Shown: positions 17,726 to 26,234 of the stretch, in pieces
How positions within the stretch are numbered: position 1 is the stretch's first letter
Layout of the letters: the number at the start of each line of letters is the position of its first letter
Assembly (NCBI GenBank): GCA_028871475.1
Contig: JAGWMZ010000005.1
Location: forward strand, 62,001 to 126,000
Source of the DNA: Sphingomonadales bacterium
Lineage (GTDB): Bacteria; Pseudomonadota; Alphaproteobacteria; Sphingomonadales; Sphingomonadaceae
Reading direction: 5' to 3'
DNA length: 64,000 bases
Made by a program: the position numbers and the translations under genes
The notes under the pieces: model-generated
Databases searched by the model: none
What the model was told of the DNA's origin: nothing
What the model saw: only the letters and a program-made list of their open reading frames with translations

Positions 17726-18864
17726 GCCAGCAGGTCTCTCGCGATGATCATGCGCATCACTTCATTGGTGCCTTCCAGAATGCGATGAACGCGCAGGTCG
17801 CGCCAGAATCGCTCCACCGGATAGTCGCGGAGATAACCATAGCCGCCGAACAATTGCAGTGCTTTATCGACGATGGTCGAACCATTGTCGCTGGCCAGCC
17901 GCTTGGCCATGGCGGCAAAGCGGGTCTTGTCAGGCGCCCCCGCGGTCACCTTGGCGGCCGCGACGTAAAGCAAGGCGCGCGCCGCTTCGAGATCAGTGGC
18001 CATGTCGGCCAGGGTGAACTGGGTGTTTTGAAAGTCCGCAATGGCTTTGCCGAACTGGCGGCGCTCCTTCACATAGGTCAGCGCTTCATCGAGACAGCGC
18101 TGCGCACCGCCCAGCGAACAGGCGCCAATGTTGAGCCGCCCGCCATCGAGCCCGGCCATGGCGATGCGGAACCCCTGCCCTTCGCCGCCGACCAGATGGC
18201 TGGCTGGCACGCGGACATCGTCCAGAATGACTTGCGCGGTGGGGCTGGCATTCCAGCCCAGCTTCTCCTCGGGCTTGCCGAAAGACAGGCCCGCCATGCC
18301 CTTTTCCACGGCAAAGCAGGAAATGCCGCGCGCGGTTTCATCGCCGGTGCGGGCCATCACCAGATAGAGGTCGTTATAACCGGCGCCGGAAATGAACTGC
18401 TTGGTGCCATTGAGGATATAATCATCGCCATCGCGCCGCGCCGTGGTGCGCAGCGCCGCCGCATCGGAGCCCGAACCCGGCTCGGTCAGGCAATAGGAGC
18501 CGATCGCTTCCATGGTGACGAGGCGCGGCAGCCAGCTTGCCTTGAGCGCATCGCTGGCAAAGCTGTCGACCATCCAGGCCGCCATATTGTGGATGGAGAT
18601 GAAGGCCGAGGTCGCCGGGCAGCCATAGGCCATGGCCTCCATCACCAGCGCCGCCTCCAGCCGGCCCAGGCCGGAACCGCCACCCTCTGGCGAGACATAG
18701 ATGGCGCCCAGCCCCAGTTCGCCCGCCGCTTTCCACACATCACTCGGGTAATGATGATCGCGGTCCCATTGCGCGGCATGGGGGGTGATGGCCTGCGCGG
18801 TGAAACCACGCGCGATGTCGGCAATGGCCAATTGATCGTCGGACAGATGGAATGCGTCGCTCAT
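17722..18864 (-). CDS. Acyl-CoA dehydrogenase, probably isobutyryl-CoA dehydrogenase
   Basis: FAD-dependent dehydrogenase; from its partners the likely step is isobutyryl-CoA to methacrylyl-CoA. The 380-residue protein starts FHLSDDQLAIADIARGF. It has the flavin-contact motif YCLTEPGSGSDAA, the FISGAGYNDLYLVMART core, and the C-terminal QLFGGYGYLRDYPVERFWRD with RILEGTNEVMRMIIAR. The start at 18864 (MSDAF) has GAGAG upstream; an in-frame ATG at 18900 with AAGG is an alternative. It is the first gene of the three-gene valine operon. Confidence 0.9.
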   Translation of the reverse strand: MSDAFHLSDDQLAIADIARGFTAQAITPHAAQWDRDHHYPSDVWKAAGELGLGAIYVSPEGGGSGLGRLEAALVMEAMAYGCPATSAFISIHNMAAWMVDSFASDALKASWLPRLVTMEAIGSYCLTEPGSGSDAAALRTTARRDGDDYILNGTKQFISGAGYNDLYLVMARTGDETARGISCFAVEKGMAGLSFGKPEEKLGWNASPTAQVILDDVRVPASHLVGGEGQGFRIAMAGLDGGRLNIGACSLGGAQRCLDEALTYVKERRQFGKAIADFQNTQFTLADMATDLEAARALLYVAAAKVTAGAPDKTRFAAMAKRLASDNGSTIVDKALQLFGGYGYLRDYPVERFWRDLRVHRILEGTNEVMRMIIARDLLA

Positions 18865-19059
18865 CTTGCGTCTCTCACCAAAGTCTGGCGCGTGCTTCAT
18901 TGCGCCTTAATCGATCGATTAACAGGTCTGATGGCGGCTTGCAAATAGGGCGATGCTGATCGGCAGGCGATGATTTTCCCGTCCTCGCCCTTGCCGCACC
19001 GCCCGCCCTCTGGCACCAGCACCCTGCTGATGGCGCCAGCCCCACCGCGGAGAACACCC

Positions 19060-19551
19060 TTGTCCTTGCCTTCGATTGATTCTGCCCATTTCCGTCAGGT
19101 GCTCAGCCATTACCCCACGGGCGTGGCAGCCATCACCTCGCTGGATGAAAGCGGGCAGCCGTTGGTGCTGGTGGTGGGCAGCTTCACCTCGGTCAGCCTC
19201 GATCCGCCGCTGGTCGGCTTTCTGCCAGACAAAAAGTCGACCACCTGGCCGCTGATCCACGCCACGGGGCATTTCGCGGTGAACATTCTGGGCTCGGATC
19301 AGCAGGGCCTGTGCCGCCAACTGGCCGGCAAAGGCGAGAAGATGGATGGCGTGGCCTGGCATGTCAGCGCCCATGACCTGCCCGTTCTCGACGATGCACT
19401 GGTCTCCATCGAATGCCGCATCGCCTGGGTGCATGAGGCGGGCGACCATCATTTCGTGCTGGGTCAGGTGCAGGCCATGGAGGTGCGGCGCGAGGGCGAC
19501 CCGATGCTGTTCCATCGCGGCCGCTATGGCGGCTTTGCCGCGCAGGGTTAA
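19060..19551 (+). CDS. Flavin reductase-domain protein
   Basis: Flavin-binding protein of the flavin reductase/split-barrel FMN family, likely supplying reduced flavin to a monooxygenase. Motifs are FRQVLSHYPTGVAAIT, SFTSVSLDPPLVGFLPDKKSTTW here cut to its core VGSFTSVSLDPPLVGF, FAVNILGSDQQGLC, and the closing LFHRGRYGGF. The chosen start is TTG 19060, which has GGAG seven bases upstream and gives 163 residues; ATGs at 18970 and 19030 are alternatives without good ribosome sites. No partner monooxygenase is adjacent. It is divergent from the valine operon. Confidence 0.87.
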   Translation: MSLPSIDSAHFRQVLSHYPTGVAAITSLDESGQPLVLVVGSFTSVSLDPPLVGFLPDKKSTTWPLIHATGHFAVNILGSDQQGLCRQLAGKGEKMDGVAWHVSAHDLPVLDDALVSIECRIAWVHEAGDHHFVLGQVQAMEVRREGDPMLFHRGRYGGFAAQG

Positions 19552-19685
19552 AGGCGCGCAGACAGAGCCCTCTCTGGCGGGATGGGCCGCCCGTGTAAAA
19601 CGGTTTTGAACCCATCTGGCATTGCGCGACAGCCGCCCGGGGCAGAGATTGACACTGCACACACAATGTCAGGTCAGGATCGGGC

Positions 19686-20135
19686 ATGAGCCGGGAATGC
19701 GTCACCTTCACCGTCGGCGGACAGGTCTTTGGCCTCGACATCGGCCTTATCCGCGACATTCGCGGCTGGGGCTCGGTCACGCGCGTACCGGGCCTGCCAC
19801 CATGCGTGGTGGGGGTCACCCATCTGCGCGGGGCGCTGCTGCCGGTGGTCGATCTGGCGATGCGGCTGGGCTGGGGCCCCTCGCCACTAAGCGAGGCTCA
19901 TTCCGTTCTGGTGGTGCAATTGCATGATCGCAGCGGCGCGCTGGCTGTCGATGCGGTGGGCGACCTCATCGTGATCGAGGACGCCTCGCTGCAGGAGCCA
20001 CCGGTCATGACCGCGACGGGCGCACACCACTTTGTCGAAGGGCTGGTGCCGCTGCGCGGCCATATGGTGCAGGTCCTCGACATCGAGACCCTGCTGGACG
20101 ATGACATGACCGTGGCACTCGATTCAACCGATTGA
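19686..20135 (+). CDS. cheW: CheW-domain chemotaxis coupling protein
   Basis: Single CheW domain of 149 residues that links methyl-accepting receptors to CheA. The fold markers are ECVTFTVGGQVFGLDI (strand 1), VPGLPPCVVGVTHLRGALLPVVDL (hallmark strand-loop region, V..V.HLRG..LPVVDL), and AVDAVGDLIVIED. No cheA, cheY or receptor gene lies in the window, so this is a stand-alone gene. It may serve a distant chemosensory cluster or act as a diguanylate or other scaffold adaptor. Only CheW identity is directly supported. Confidence 0.88.
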   Translation: MSRECVTFTVGGQVFGLDIGLIRDIRGWGSVTRVPGLPPCVVGVTHLRGALLPVVDLAMRLGWGPSPLSEAHSVLVVQLHDRSGALAVDAVGDLIVIEDASLQEPPVMTATGAHHFVEGLVPLRGHMVQVLDIETLLDDDMTVALDSTD

Positions 20136-20273
20136 CAGGTCAGGCGAACGGGCGACACCGGATGATCGACGATAGGCCAGCTTGACGGTTTGAGGGCGAT
20201 CAAGGCAGGCTCCATGGCCCCGTGATAGAGGCACAGGTGCAAAAGCCGCGTGACCTCAGGCCGGAGAACGTTC

Positions 20274-21200
20274 ATGCCTTTCCTCATGCCCGATACCGTT
20301 CATTCCGATCCGACCGCGCCCGCCACGCTGGCCGCGCGCTACGCCGACCGCCCCAGACGCAGCGCGCTGTTCATGCCCGCCTCCAATCCGCGCGCGCTGG
20401 CCAAGGCGCGCTCGCTGCCCGCCGACGTCATCATTCTCGATCTGGAAGACGCCGTGGCGCCCGACCAGAAGGATGAAGCGCGCGATGCCGCCGTGGCCAC
20501 GGTCTATTCCGGCGGCTTTGGAAACCGCGAAGTCGCCATTCGCGTCAATGGCCTCGACACGCCATGGGGTGCGGCGGATCTGGCCGCTGTGGCCGGATGC
20601 GGCGCCGATGCCGTGGTGGCCCCCAAGGTCAATGGCCCCGAGGATGTGCTGGCCTGGAACGAGGCGCTGTCTCATGCGTCGGGCGACCTACAGCTGTGGA
20701 CCATGATCGAAAGCTGCGGCGCGTTCCTGCGGCTCGATGCGATGGGCGCGCTGGCCGCTTCGACGCGCCTGTCGCTGTGGATCGCGGGCACCAACGATCT
20801 GGCGCGCGAAATGCGGGCCAAACCCAAGCCGGGCCGCGCCGTGTTTTACCCCATGCTGGGCTTTGCCGTGGCGGCGGCACGGGCGCATGGGCTCACCGTT
20901 CTCGATGGCGTGTGCAATGAATTTCGCGATCTCGACTTCTTCCGGGCCGAAGTCGAACAAGGCGTCGAACTGGGCTTTGACGGCAAGAGTCTGATCCATC
21001 CCGATCAGATCGGCCCGTGCAACGAGGGCTTTTCACCCGGCACGCAGGAACTCGAGCAGGCCCGGCAGATCATCGAGGCCTTTGCCCGGCCCGAAGCCAT
21101 GGGCAAAGGGGCTATCCGCGTCGATGGCCAGATGGTCGAGCTGCTGCATCTGGACGAGGCGCGCAGGTTGGTGGCTTTGGCCAAACGGATTGAAGGGTGA
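20274..21200 (+). CDS. HpcH/HpaI aldolase / citrate lyase beta-like protein
   Basis: TIM-barrel lyase of the CitE-like group (malyl-, citramalyl-CoA or similar C-C lyase). The 308-residue protein has RSALFMPASNPRALAKA at the N-terminus and the acidic DVIILDLEDAVAPDQK metal-site strand. It also has REVAIRVNGLDTPWG, MIESCGAFLRLDA, and GFDGKSLIHPDQI, typical of CitE homologues outside true citrate lyase operons. No citDF genes are nearby, so it is not the lyase complex. ATG 20274 has GGAG seven bases upstream and is preferred over ATG 20250. Confidence 0.87.
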   Translation: MPFLMPDTVHSDPTAPATLAARYADRPRRSALFMPASNPRALAKARSLPADVIILDLEDAVAPDQKDEARDAAVATVYSGGFGNREVAIRVNGLDTPWGAADLAAVAGCGADAVVAPKVNGPEDVLAWNEALSHASGDLQLWTMIESCGAFLRLDAMGALAASTRLSLWIAGTNDLAREMRAKPKPGRAVFYPMLGFAVAAARAHGLTVLDGVCNEFRDLDFFRAEVEQGVELGFDGKSLIHPDQIGPCNEGFSPGTQELEQARQIIEAFARPEAMGKGAIRVDGQMVELLHLDEARRLVALAKRIEG

Positions 21201-21239
21201 AGGGAGACGATACGAGGGCGATGGCCCGCGCATCGTCCC
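21201..21239. repeat. REP-like palindrome between convergent genes
   Basis: A single imperfect hairpin, GGGAGACGATACGAGGGC paired with GCCCGCGCATCGTCCC around GATG. It carries the same GGGCGATGGCCC core as the repeats near 1.5, 2.1 and 14.6-14.8 kb. It fills nearly the whole 41-bp space between the CitE-like gene and cysQ, which converge, and could end both transcripts. Confidence 0.75.
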
Positions 21240-21241
21240 AT

Positions 21242-22018
21242 TTATCCTTCTTCCAAATCCCGAACCGCCGCCAGGACCGCCCCGGCATATTCAGGCCGGC
21301 AAATCAGCAGATCCGGCAACCAAGTGTTGGGCTGATTATAGACCAGCGGCGAACCATCAATGCGCGAGGCATGCAACCCATGCGCCAGCGCCACGGCCAC
21401 GGGGGCGCAGCTGTCCCACTCATATTGCCCGCCGGAATGGAGGTAGATGTCGGCCTCGCCGCGCACCACCGCCATCGCCTTGGCCCCGGCGCTGCCCATG
21501 GGGATGGTCTGCGCGCCCAACGCCTGCGCCACGCCCAGGGTGAGCGGCGAAGGACGCGAGCGGCTGACGACCATACGCGGCTGACCACCGGCAGGCGGGA
21601 GGGATGCGGGCTGATCGGAACGCAAGACGAGCCCCAGCCCCGGCAGCGCGACGGCGCCCAGCACAGGCTTGCCACCGACCGCCAGCGCCACATGCACCGC
21701 CCAGTCACCACGCGGGCCATCGGGGCCGATCTCGCCATATTCGCGCGTGCCATCGACGGGGTCGATGATCCACACGCGGTCCTTGGCCAGGCGTTCGGGC
21801 GTATCCTTGCTTTCCTCGGAAAGCAGGCCGTCCTCGGGCCGCTGGTGGGTCAGCGCCTCGATCAGGAAGGCATTGGCGGTGTGATCCCCCGCCTTGCCCA
21901 GCGCCTTGCCGCCGACCAGCGCGCTGTCTCGCACGGCAAGCAGGATGCGACCGGCGGCCTCTGCCAATTGCGCGGCAAGCTCGCCATCGCTCGGCACAAT
22001 CACGTCAGCCTGTTGCAT
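21242..22018 (-). CDS. cysQ: 3'(2'),5'-bisphosphate nucleotidase CysQ
   Basis: Removes 3'-phosphoadenosine 5'-phosphate formed during sulfate assimilation. The 258-residue inositol-monophosphatase-fold protein has the metal motif LLSEESKD (first acidic site), WIIDPVDGTREY (DPVDGT signature) and the C-terminal YEWDSCAPVAVA (WD site). Its ATG shares one base with the cysNC stop (TGATG), so it is the last gene of the tauE-cysD-cysNC-cysQ operon. Confidence 0.94.
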   Translation of the reverse strand: MQQADVIVPSDGELAAQLAEAAGRILLAVRDSALVGGKALGKAGDHTANAFLIEALTHQRPEDGLLSEESKDTPERLAKDRVWIIDPVDGTREYGEIGPDGPRGDWAVHVALAVGGKPVLGAVALPGLGLVLRSDQPASLPPAGGQPRMVVSRSRPSPLTLGVAQALGAQTIPMGSAGAKAMAVVRGEADIYLHSGGQYEWDSCAPVAVALAHGLHASRIDGSPLVYNQPNTWLPDLLICRPEYAGAVLAAVRDLEEG

Positions 22019-23964
22019 CAGATCACCGGCATCCAGATACCCAGCAGGCGGTCGACAATCATTTCGGCGGCATCCTCGGGGCTGATGCGGGTGGTGTCGA
22101 TATGGATTTCCGGCTTCTCCGGCGCCTCATAGGGGCTGTCGATGCCGGTGAAATTCTCGATCTGGCCGCTGCGGGCCTTTTTGTAGAGGCCCTTCACATC
22201 GCGCGCCTCGGCCACCGAGAGCGGCGTGTCGATGAAGACCTCGGTGAACTCGCCATCGGGAATGAGATCGCGCGCCAGCTCACGTTCGGCCCGGAAAGGG
22301 CTGATGAAGGCGGTGATGACGATCAGCCCCGCATCGGTCATCAGGCGGGCGACCTCGGCCACGCGGCGGATGTTTTCGATACGGTCGGCCTCGGAGAAGC
22401 CCAGATCCTTGTTCAGCCCATGGCGCACATTGTCCCCATCCAGCAGGAAGGTGTGCTTGCCCAGCGCGTGCAGCTTCTTCTCGACCAGATTGGCGATGGT
22501 CGATTTGCCCGAGCCGGAAAGCCCGGTGAACCACAGCACGGCGGGCTTCTGGTTCTTGAGCGCGGCATGGGCATCGCGGCTGATGTCGAGCGCCTGCCAA
22601 TGCACGTTCTGCGCGCGGCGCAGGGCGTGGTTGAGCATCCCCGCGCCGACGGTTGCATTGGTGATCTTGTCGATCAGGATGAAGCCGCCCAGCGTATGGC
22701 TGTCAGCATAGGCCTCGAAGGTGATCGCCCGGTCGGTGGCAACCTGCGCCACGCCGATGGCATTGAGCCCCAGCGTCTTGGCGGCGCAATGCTCCATCGT
22801 GTTGACATTGATGGTGTATTCCGGCGCGTGGACGGTGGCCGAGACGGTCTGCGTGCCGAGTTTCAGCCAATAGGCGCGGCCCGGGATCAGTGCTTCGTCG
22901 GCCATCCAGACAATGTTGGCCTCGAACTGGTCGGCCACCTCGGGCGGGCGGGCGGCGGCCGCGATGACATCCCCGCGCGAGCAGTCGATTTCATCGGCAA
23001 AAGTCAGCGTCACCGACTGGCCCGCAACGGCCTCCTCCAGATCGCCATCCATGGTGACGATGCGGGCGACCTTGCTGGTCTTGCCGCTGGGCACGACGCG
23101 GATGTCATCACCCGGCTTGACGCTGCCGCTGGCAATCAGACCGGCAAAGCCGCGGAAATCCAGATTGGGCCGATTGACCCATTGCACCGGCATGCGGAAG
23201 GGCTTGGCGGCCTCGCGCGTGCTGTCCACCTCGACCGTTTCCAGATGATCGACCAGCGTACGGCCGAAATAGGCGGGCGCCTGATACCAGGGCGTGTTGG
23301 GTGACAGGCTGGTGATATTATCGCCCATATAGCCGCTGATCGGCAAAGCGGTGAAATGCTTCACCCCGATGCTGTCGGCGAAACTGCGATAATCGGCCAC
23401 GATCTCGTCGAAGCGGGCCTGATCATAGCCGACCAGATCCATCTTGTTGACCGCCAGCACCAGGTTCCTGATACCAATCAGATGCGCCAGAAACGTATGA
23501 CGGCGCGTCTGGGTCAACACGCCCTTGCGCGCGTCGATCAGGATCACGGCGAGGTCGGCAGTCGAGGCACCCGTCACCATGTTGCGCGTATACTGCTCAT
23601 GCCCCGGCGTGTCGGCCACGATGAACTTGCGCTTTTCGGTGCCGAAGAAGCGGTAGGCCACGTCGATGGTGATGCCCTGCTCGCGCTCTGCGGCCAGGCC
23701 ATCGACCAGCAGGGCGAAGTCGATCCCCTGCCCTTGCGTGCCCACCTTCTTCGAGTCAGCCTCCAATGCCGCCAACTGATCCTCGAAGATCATCTTGGAA
23801 TCATAGAGCAGACGCCCGATCAGCGTCGACTTGCCATCGTCCACCGACCCGCAGGTGATGAAGCGCAGCATCGTCTTGTGCTGATGCACGTTGAGATAGG
23901 CGTCGATGTCCTCGGCGATCAATGCGTCGGTGACGTAAACGGGTTCGGCAGCGTGAGTAGCCAT
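22018..23964 (-). CDS. cysNC: Sulfate adenylyltransferase large subunit / APS kinase fusion
   Basis: Bifunctional enzyme: GTP-driven sulfate adenylylation with CysD, then APS phosphorylation to PAPS. The 648-residue chain begins with a GTPase domain ([17 protein letters not shown]-loop, [21 protein letters not shown]) and EF-Tu-like barrels. From about residue 465 it has the APS kinase domain, with [12 protein letters not shown] near residue 480, [17 protein letters not shown] and [16 protein letters not shown]. The CysN-CysC fusion is common in alphaproteobacteria (NodQ type). It starts one base after cysD ends. Confidence 0.96.
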   Translation of the reverse strand: MATHAAEPVYVTDALIAEDIDAYLNVHQHKTMLRFITCGSVDDGKSTLIGRLLYDSKMIFEDQLAALEADSKKVGTQGQGIDFALLVDGLAAEREQGITIDVAYRFFGTEKRKFIVADTPGHEQYTRNMVTGASTADLAVILIDARKGVLTQTRRHTFLAHLIGIRNLVLAVNKMDLVGYDQARFDEIVADYRSFADSIGVKHFTALPISGYMGDNITSLSPNTPWYQAPAYFGRTLVDHLETVEVDSTREAAKPFRMPVQWVNRPNLDFRGFAGLIASGSVKPGDDIRVVPSGKTSKVARIVTMDGDLEEAVAGQSVTLTFADEIDCSRGDVIAAAARPPEVADQFEANIVWMADEALIPGRAYWLKLGTQTVSATVHAPEYTINVNTMEHCAAKTLGLNAIGVAQVATDRAITFEAYADSHTLGGFILIDKITNATVGAGMLNHALRRAQNVHWQALDISRDAHAALKNQKPAVLWFTGLSGSGKSTIANLVEKKLHALGKHTFLLDGDNVRHGLNKDLGFSEADRIENIRRVAEVARLMTDAGLIVITAFISPFRAERELARDLIPDGEFTEVFIDTPLSVAEARDVKGLYKKARSGQIENFTGIDSPYEAPEKPEIHIDTTRISPEDAAEMIVDRLLGIWMPVI

Positions 23965-23965
23965 C

Positions 23966-24871
23966 TTAGAAATACCCCTGCTGCTTCTTCACTTCCATGC
24001 CCGCGCCGCCCGCATCCTTGTCGATGGCGCGCCCCTGCCTTTCAGAGGTCGTCGTCAGCAGCGTTTCCTGAATGACTTCAGGCAGCGTGCTGGCCGTGCT
24101 TTCCACCGCACCGGTCAGCGGATAGCAGCCCAGCGTGCGGAAACGGATCGAGCGCATCACCGGCTCTTCACCCGGACGCAGCGGGAAACGATCATCATCC
24201 ACCATCAGCAACATGCCATCACGCTCCACCGTGGGGCGCTTTTCCGCGAAATAGAGCGGAACGATGGGGATGTCGTTCAGGTGAATATACTGCCACACGT
24301 CCAGCTCGGTCCAGTTGCTGATCGGGAAGACGCGGATCGATTCCCCCTTCGCTTTGCGGGCGTTGTAGAGGTTCCACAACTCGGGCCGCTGGTTCTTGGG
24401 GTCCCAGCCGTGCGTGGCCGTGCGGAAGGAGAAGATGCGCTCCTTGGCGCGGCTCTTTTCCTCATCGCGCCGCGCGCCGCCAAAGGCCGCGTCAAAGCCA
24501 TAGAGGTCGAGCGCCTGCTTCAACCCCTCGGTCTTCCACATGTCAGTGTGCAGGCTGCCATGGTCAAAGGGGTTGATGCCGCGCGCCTTGGCTTCCGGGT
24601 TCTGATAGACCAGCAGTTCCATGCCGCTGATCTCGGCCATCTGCTGGCGCAGCTCATACATGGCGCGGAACTTCCATGTCGTGTCGACATGCAGCAGCGG
24701 GAACGGCGGCGGCGCGGGATAGAAGGCCTTGCGCGCCAGATGCAGCATCACGGCTGAATCCTTGCCCACCGAATAGAGCATCACCGGCTTGTCCGCCTCG
24801 GCCACCACCTCGCGGATGATGTGAATGCTCTCGGCTTCCAGCCGCTCGAGATGGGTCAGGGTTTGCGTCAT
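23966..24871 (-). CDS. cysD: Sulfate adenylyltransferase small subunit
   Basis: ATP-pyrophosphatase subunit that joins ATP and sulfate to form APS with CysN. The 301-residue protein contains the PP-loop region [16 protein letters not shown], the [11 protein letters not shown] segment, [22 protein letters not shown] given here by its core [13 protein letters not shown], and [11 protein letters not shown]. It ends [11 protein letters not shown], the typical CysD tail. It lies 127 bp downstream of the TauE/SafE gene and one base ahead of cysNC. Confidence 0.96.
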   Translation of the reverse strand: MTQTLTHLERLEAESIHIIREVVAEADKPVMLYSVGKDSAVMLHLARKAFYPAPPPFPLLHVDTTWKFRAMYELRQQMAEISGMELLVYQNPEAKARGINPFDHGSLHTDMWKTEGLKQALDLYGFDAAFGGARRDEEKSRAKERIFSFRTATHGWDPKNQRPELWNLYNARKAKGESIRVFPISNWTELDVWQYIHLNDIPIVPLYFAEKRPTVERDGMLLMVDDDRFPLRPGEEPVMRSIRFRTLGCYPLTGAVESTASTLPEVIQETLLTTTSERQGRAIDKDAGGAGMEVKKQQGYF

Positions 24872-24998
24872 GGCACTTTCTTTCAGGCCTTCAACCGGGC
24901 CCGCACAGGCCCCTCAAGGATGGTGCTGCTCTTGTGGGGAGGCAGGCGCAAAGGCAAACAAGGGATTCTTGGGGGCCGCATAGATCAGCCCCGGTGCA

Positions 24999-25865
24999 TC
25001 AGCGCGCAGGCACAATCAGCGCGGCGGCGGGCTTGTGCGCCTTGATCGGGTGGGTGATGACCTTGACCACCAATTGCCACGCCGACATCGCCAGCACGAT
25101 CGCCAGGATGGGGCGCAGCACCTTGTCAGGCGCGCGGCTGGACACCAGACTGCCCACGACGACGCCCGGGATAGACCCCAGCAACAGGTTGAAAAGCAGC
25201 AGTCCATTGACGTCGCCGATCAGCCAATGCCCCACGCCCGAGACCAGCGTGAGCGGCACGGCATGGGCGATATCGGTGCCCACCACCTTGGCCACCGGCT
25301 GGCCGGGATAGAGCAGGATCAGGATCGTCACGCCGATGGCGCCGGCGCCCACCGAGGAAAAGGTCACCGCCGAGCCCAGCACCATGCCCAGCAAAACGGT
25401 CAGCAGCGCCGTGCTGCCCGGCCGCCGCGTGCGCCGCCCGTGCGAGGACGCAAAGGCGATCAGCTTGTGCTGGAACATCACGGTGATGGAGGTGATGACC
25501 AGCATCACCGCGACCACCAGCAGCATGATGATTTGCGCCGAAGCGGGCGGGTGGGACATGGTCTTGAGGATCATCAGCGAGGTGATCGAGGCCGGAATGC
25601 TGCCCGCGGCCAGCAGCCCCACGATGCCCCAGTTGACCGTCGCGCGAATGCCATGAACAGCCGAGCCCACCGTCTTGGTGCCCGCGGCAAAGAGCAGGTC
25701 GGTGCCCACCGCCGTCTGCGGGTTCACCCCGAACATCAGCACCAGCAGCGGCGTCATCAACGATCCGCCGCCCACCCCCGTCAGGCCGACAAGCAAACCC
25801 ACCAGCAGCCCGGCCACCGCATGCATGCCATCAAGATGCCCGATCAGCCCGCTCAAACCGTCCAT
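24999..25865 (-). CDS. TauE/SafE-family sulfite/anion transporter
   Basis: Polytopic inner-membrane permease of 288 residues with about eight hydrophobic segments. The N-terminal half has the family motif GLLVGLLVGLTGVGGGSLMTP, and the second half repeats it as VLGSAVTFSSVGAGAIG. The start at 25865 (MDGLSG) is chosen because GGAGAAGG lies upstream; the open frame reaches 25952. Position just upstream of cysD on the same strand suggests sulfate uptake or sulfite efflux linked to assimilation. The transported ion is inferred. Confidence 0.87.
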   Translation of the reverse strand: MDGLSGLIGHLDGMHAVAGLLVGLLVGLTGVGGGSLMTPLLVLMFGVNPQTAVGTDLLFAAGTKTVGSAVHGIRATVNWGIVGLLAAGSIPASITSLMILKTMSHPPASAQIIMLLVVAVMLVITSITVMFQHKLIAFASSHGRRTRRPGSTALLTVLLGMVLGSAVTFSSVGAGAIGVTILILLYPGQPVAKVVGTDIAHAVPLTLVSGVGHWLIGDVNGLLLFNLLLGSIPGVVVGSLVSSRAPDKVLRPILAIVLAMSAWQLVVKVITHPIKAHKPAAALIVPAR

Positions 25866-26234
25866 CCCTGCGCCTTCTCCTGTGCCTGCCCGAACCGGCG
25901 GGCCCGGGGGCGACGCACGAGGCTTCGACGAAATGTCTGCCCATCCTGCCATGGCGCGCGCCGTGGTGCCAGAGCAGCCGGGCGCGCATGCCGGCCAGAG
26001 AGCCGGGATGCAAAGGAGGTATGACAGGGACTAGGCGGCCCCGGCCCCCGTGACAAGATAGAGTGGCTGGCACCCCTGCATAGATTTTCTGTGTCCATGT
26101 CACTGAAATCCGCCACGCACCATGGCGCGGCAAAAGCGGGGGAAAGAGGATGCGTTAACCCGTTCCCCCCTGCCCCGCCCGATGCTAGAGCGTTCAACCG
26201 AGCGCAGGCTCGCAACTCCAAGGATGGATGACAC
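25866..26234. promoter_or_regulatory. Divergent intergenic region, tauE-cys operon / GH18-GT2 fusion
   Basis: About 370 bp between two divergently transcribed genes; promoters for both must lie here. I see no convincing hairpin, repeat or small gene. The stretch around 26040-26110 is slightly less GC-rich. AAGGA near 26219 probably serves as the ribosome site for the GTG start at 26235. Confidence 0.4.
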
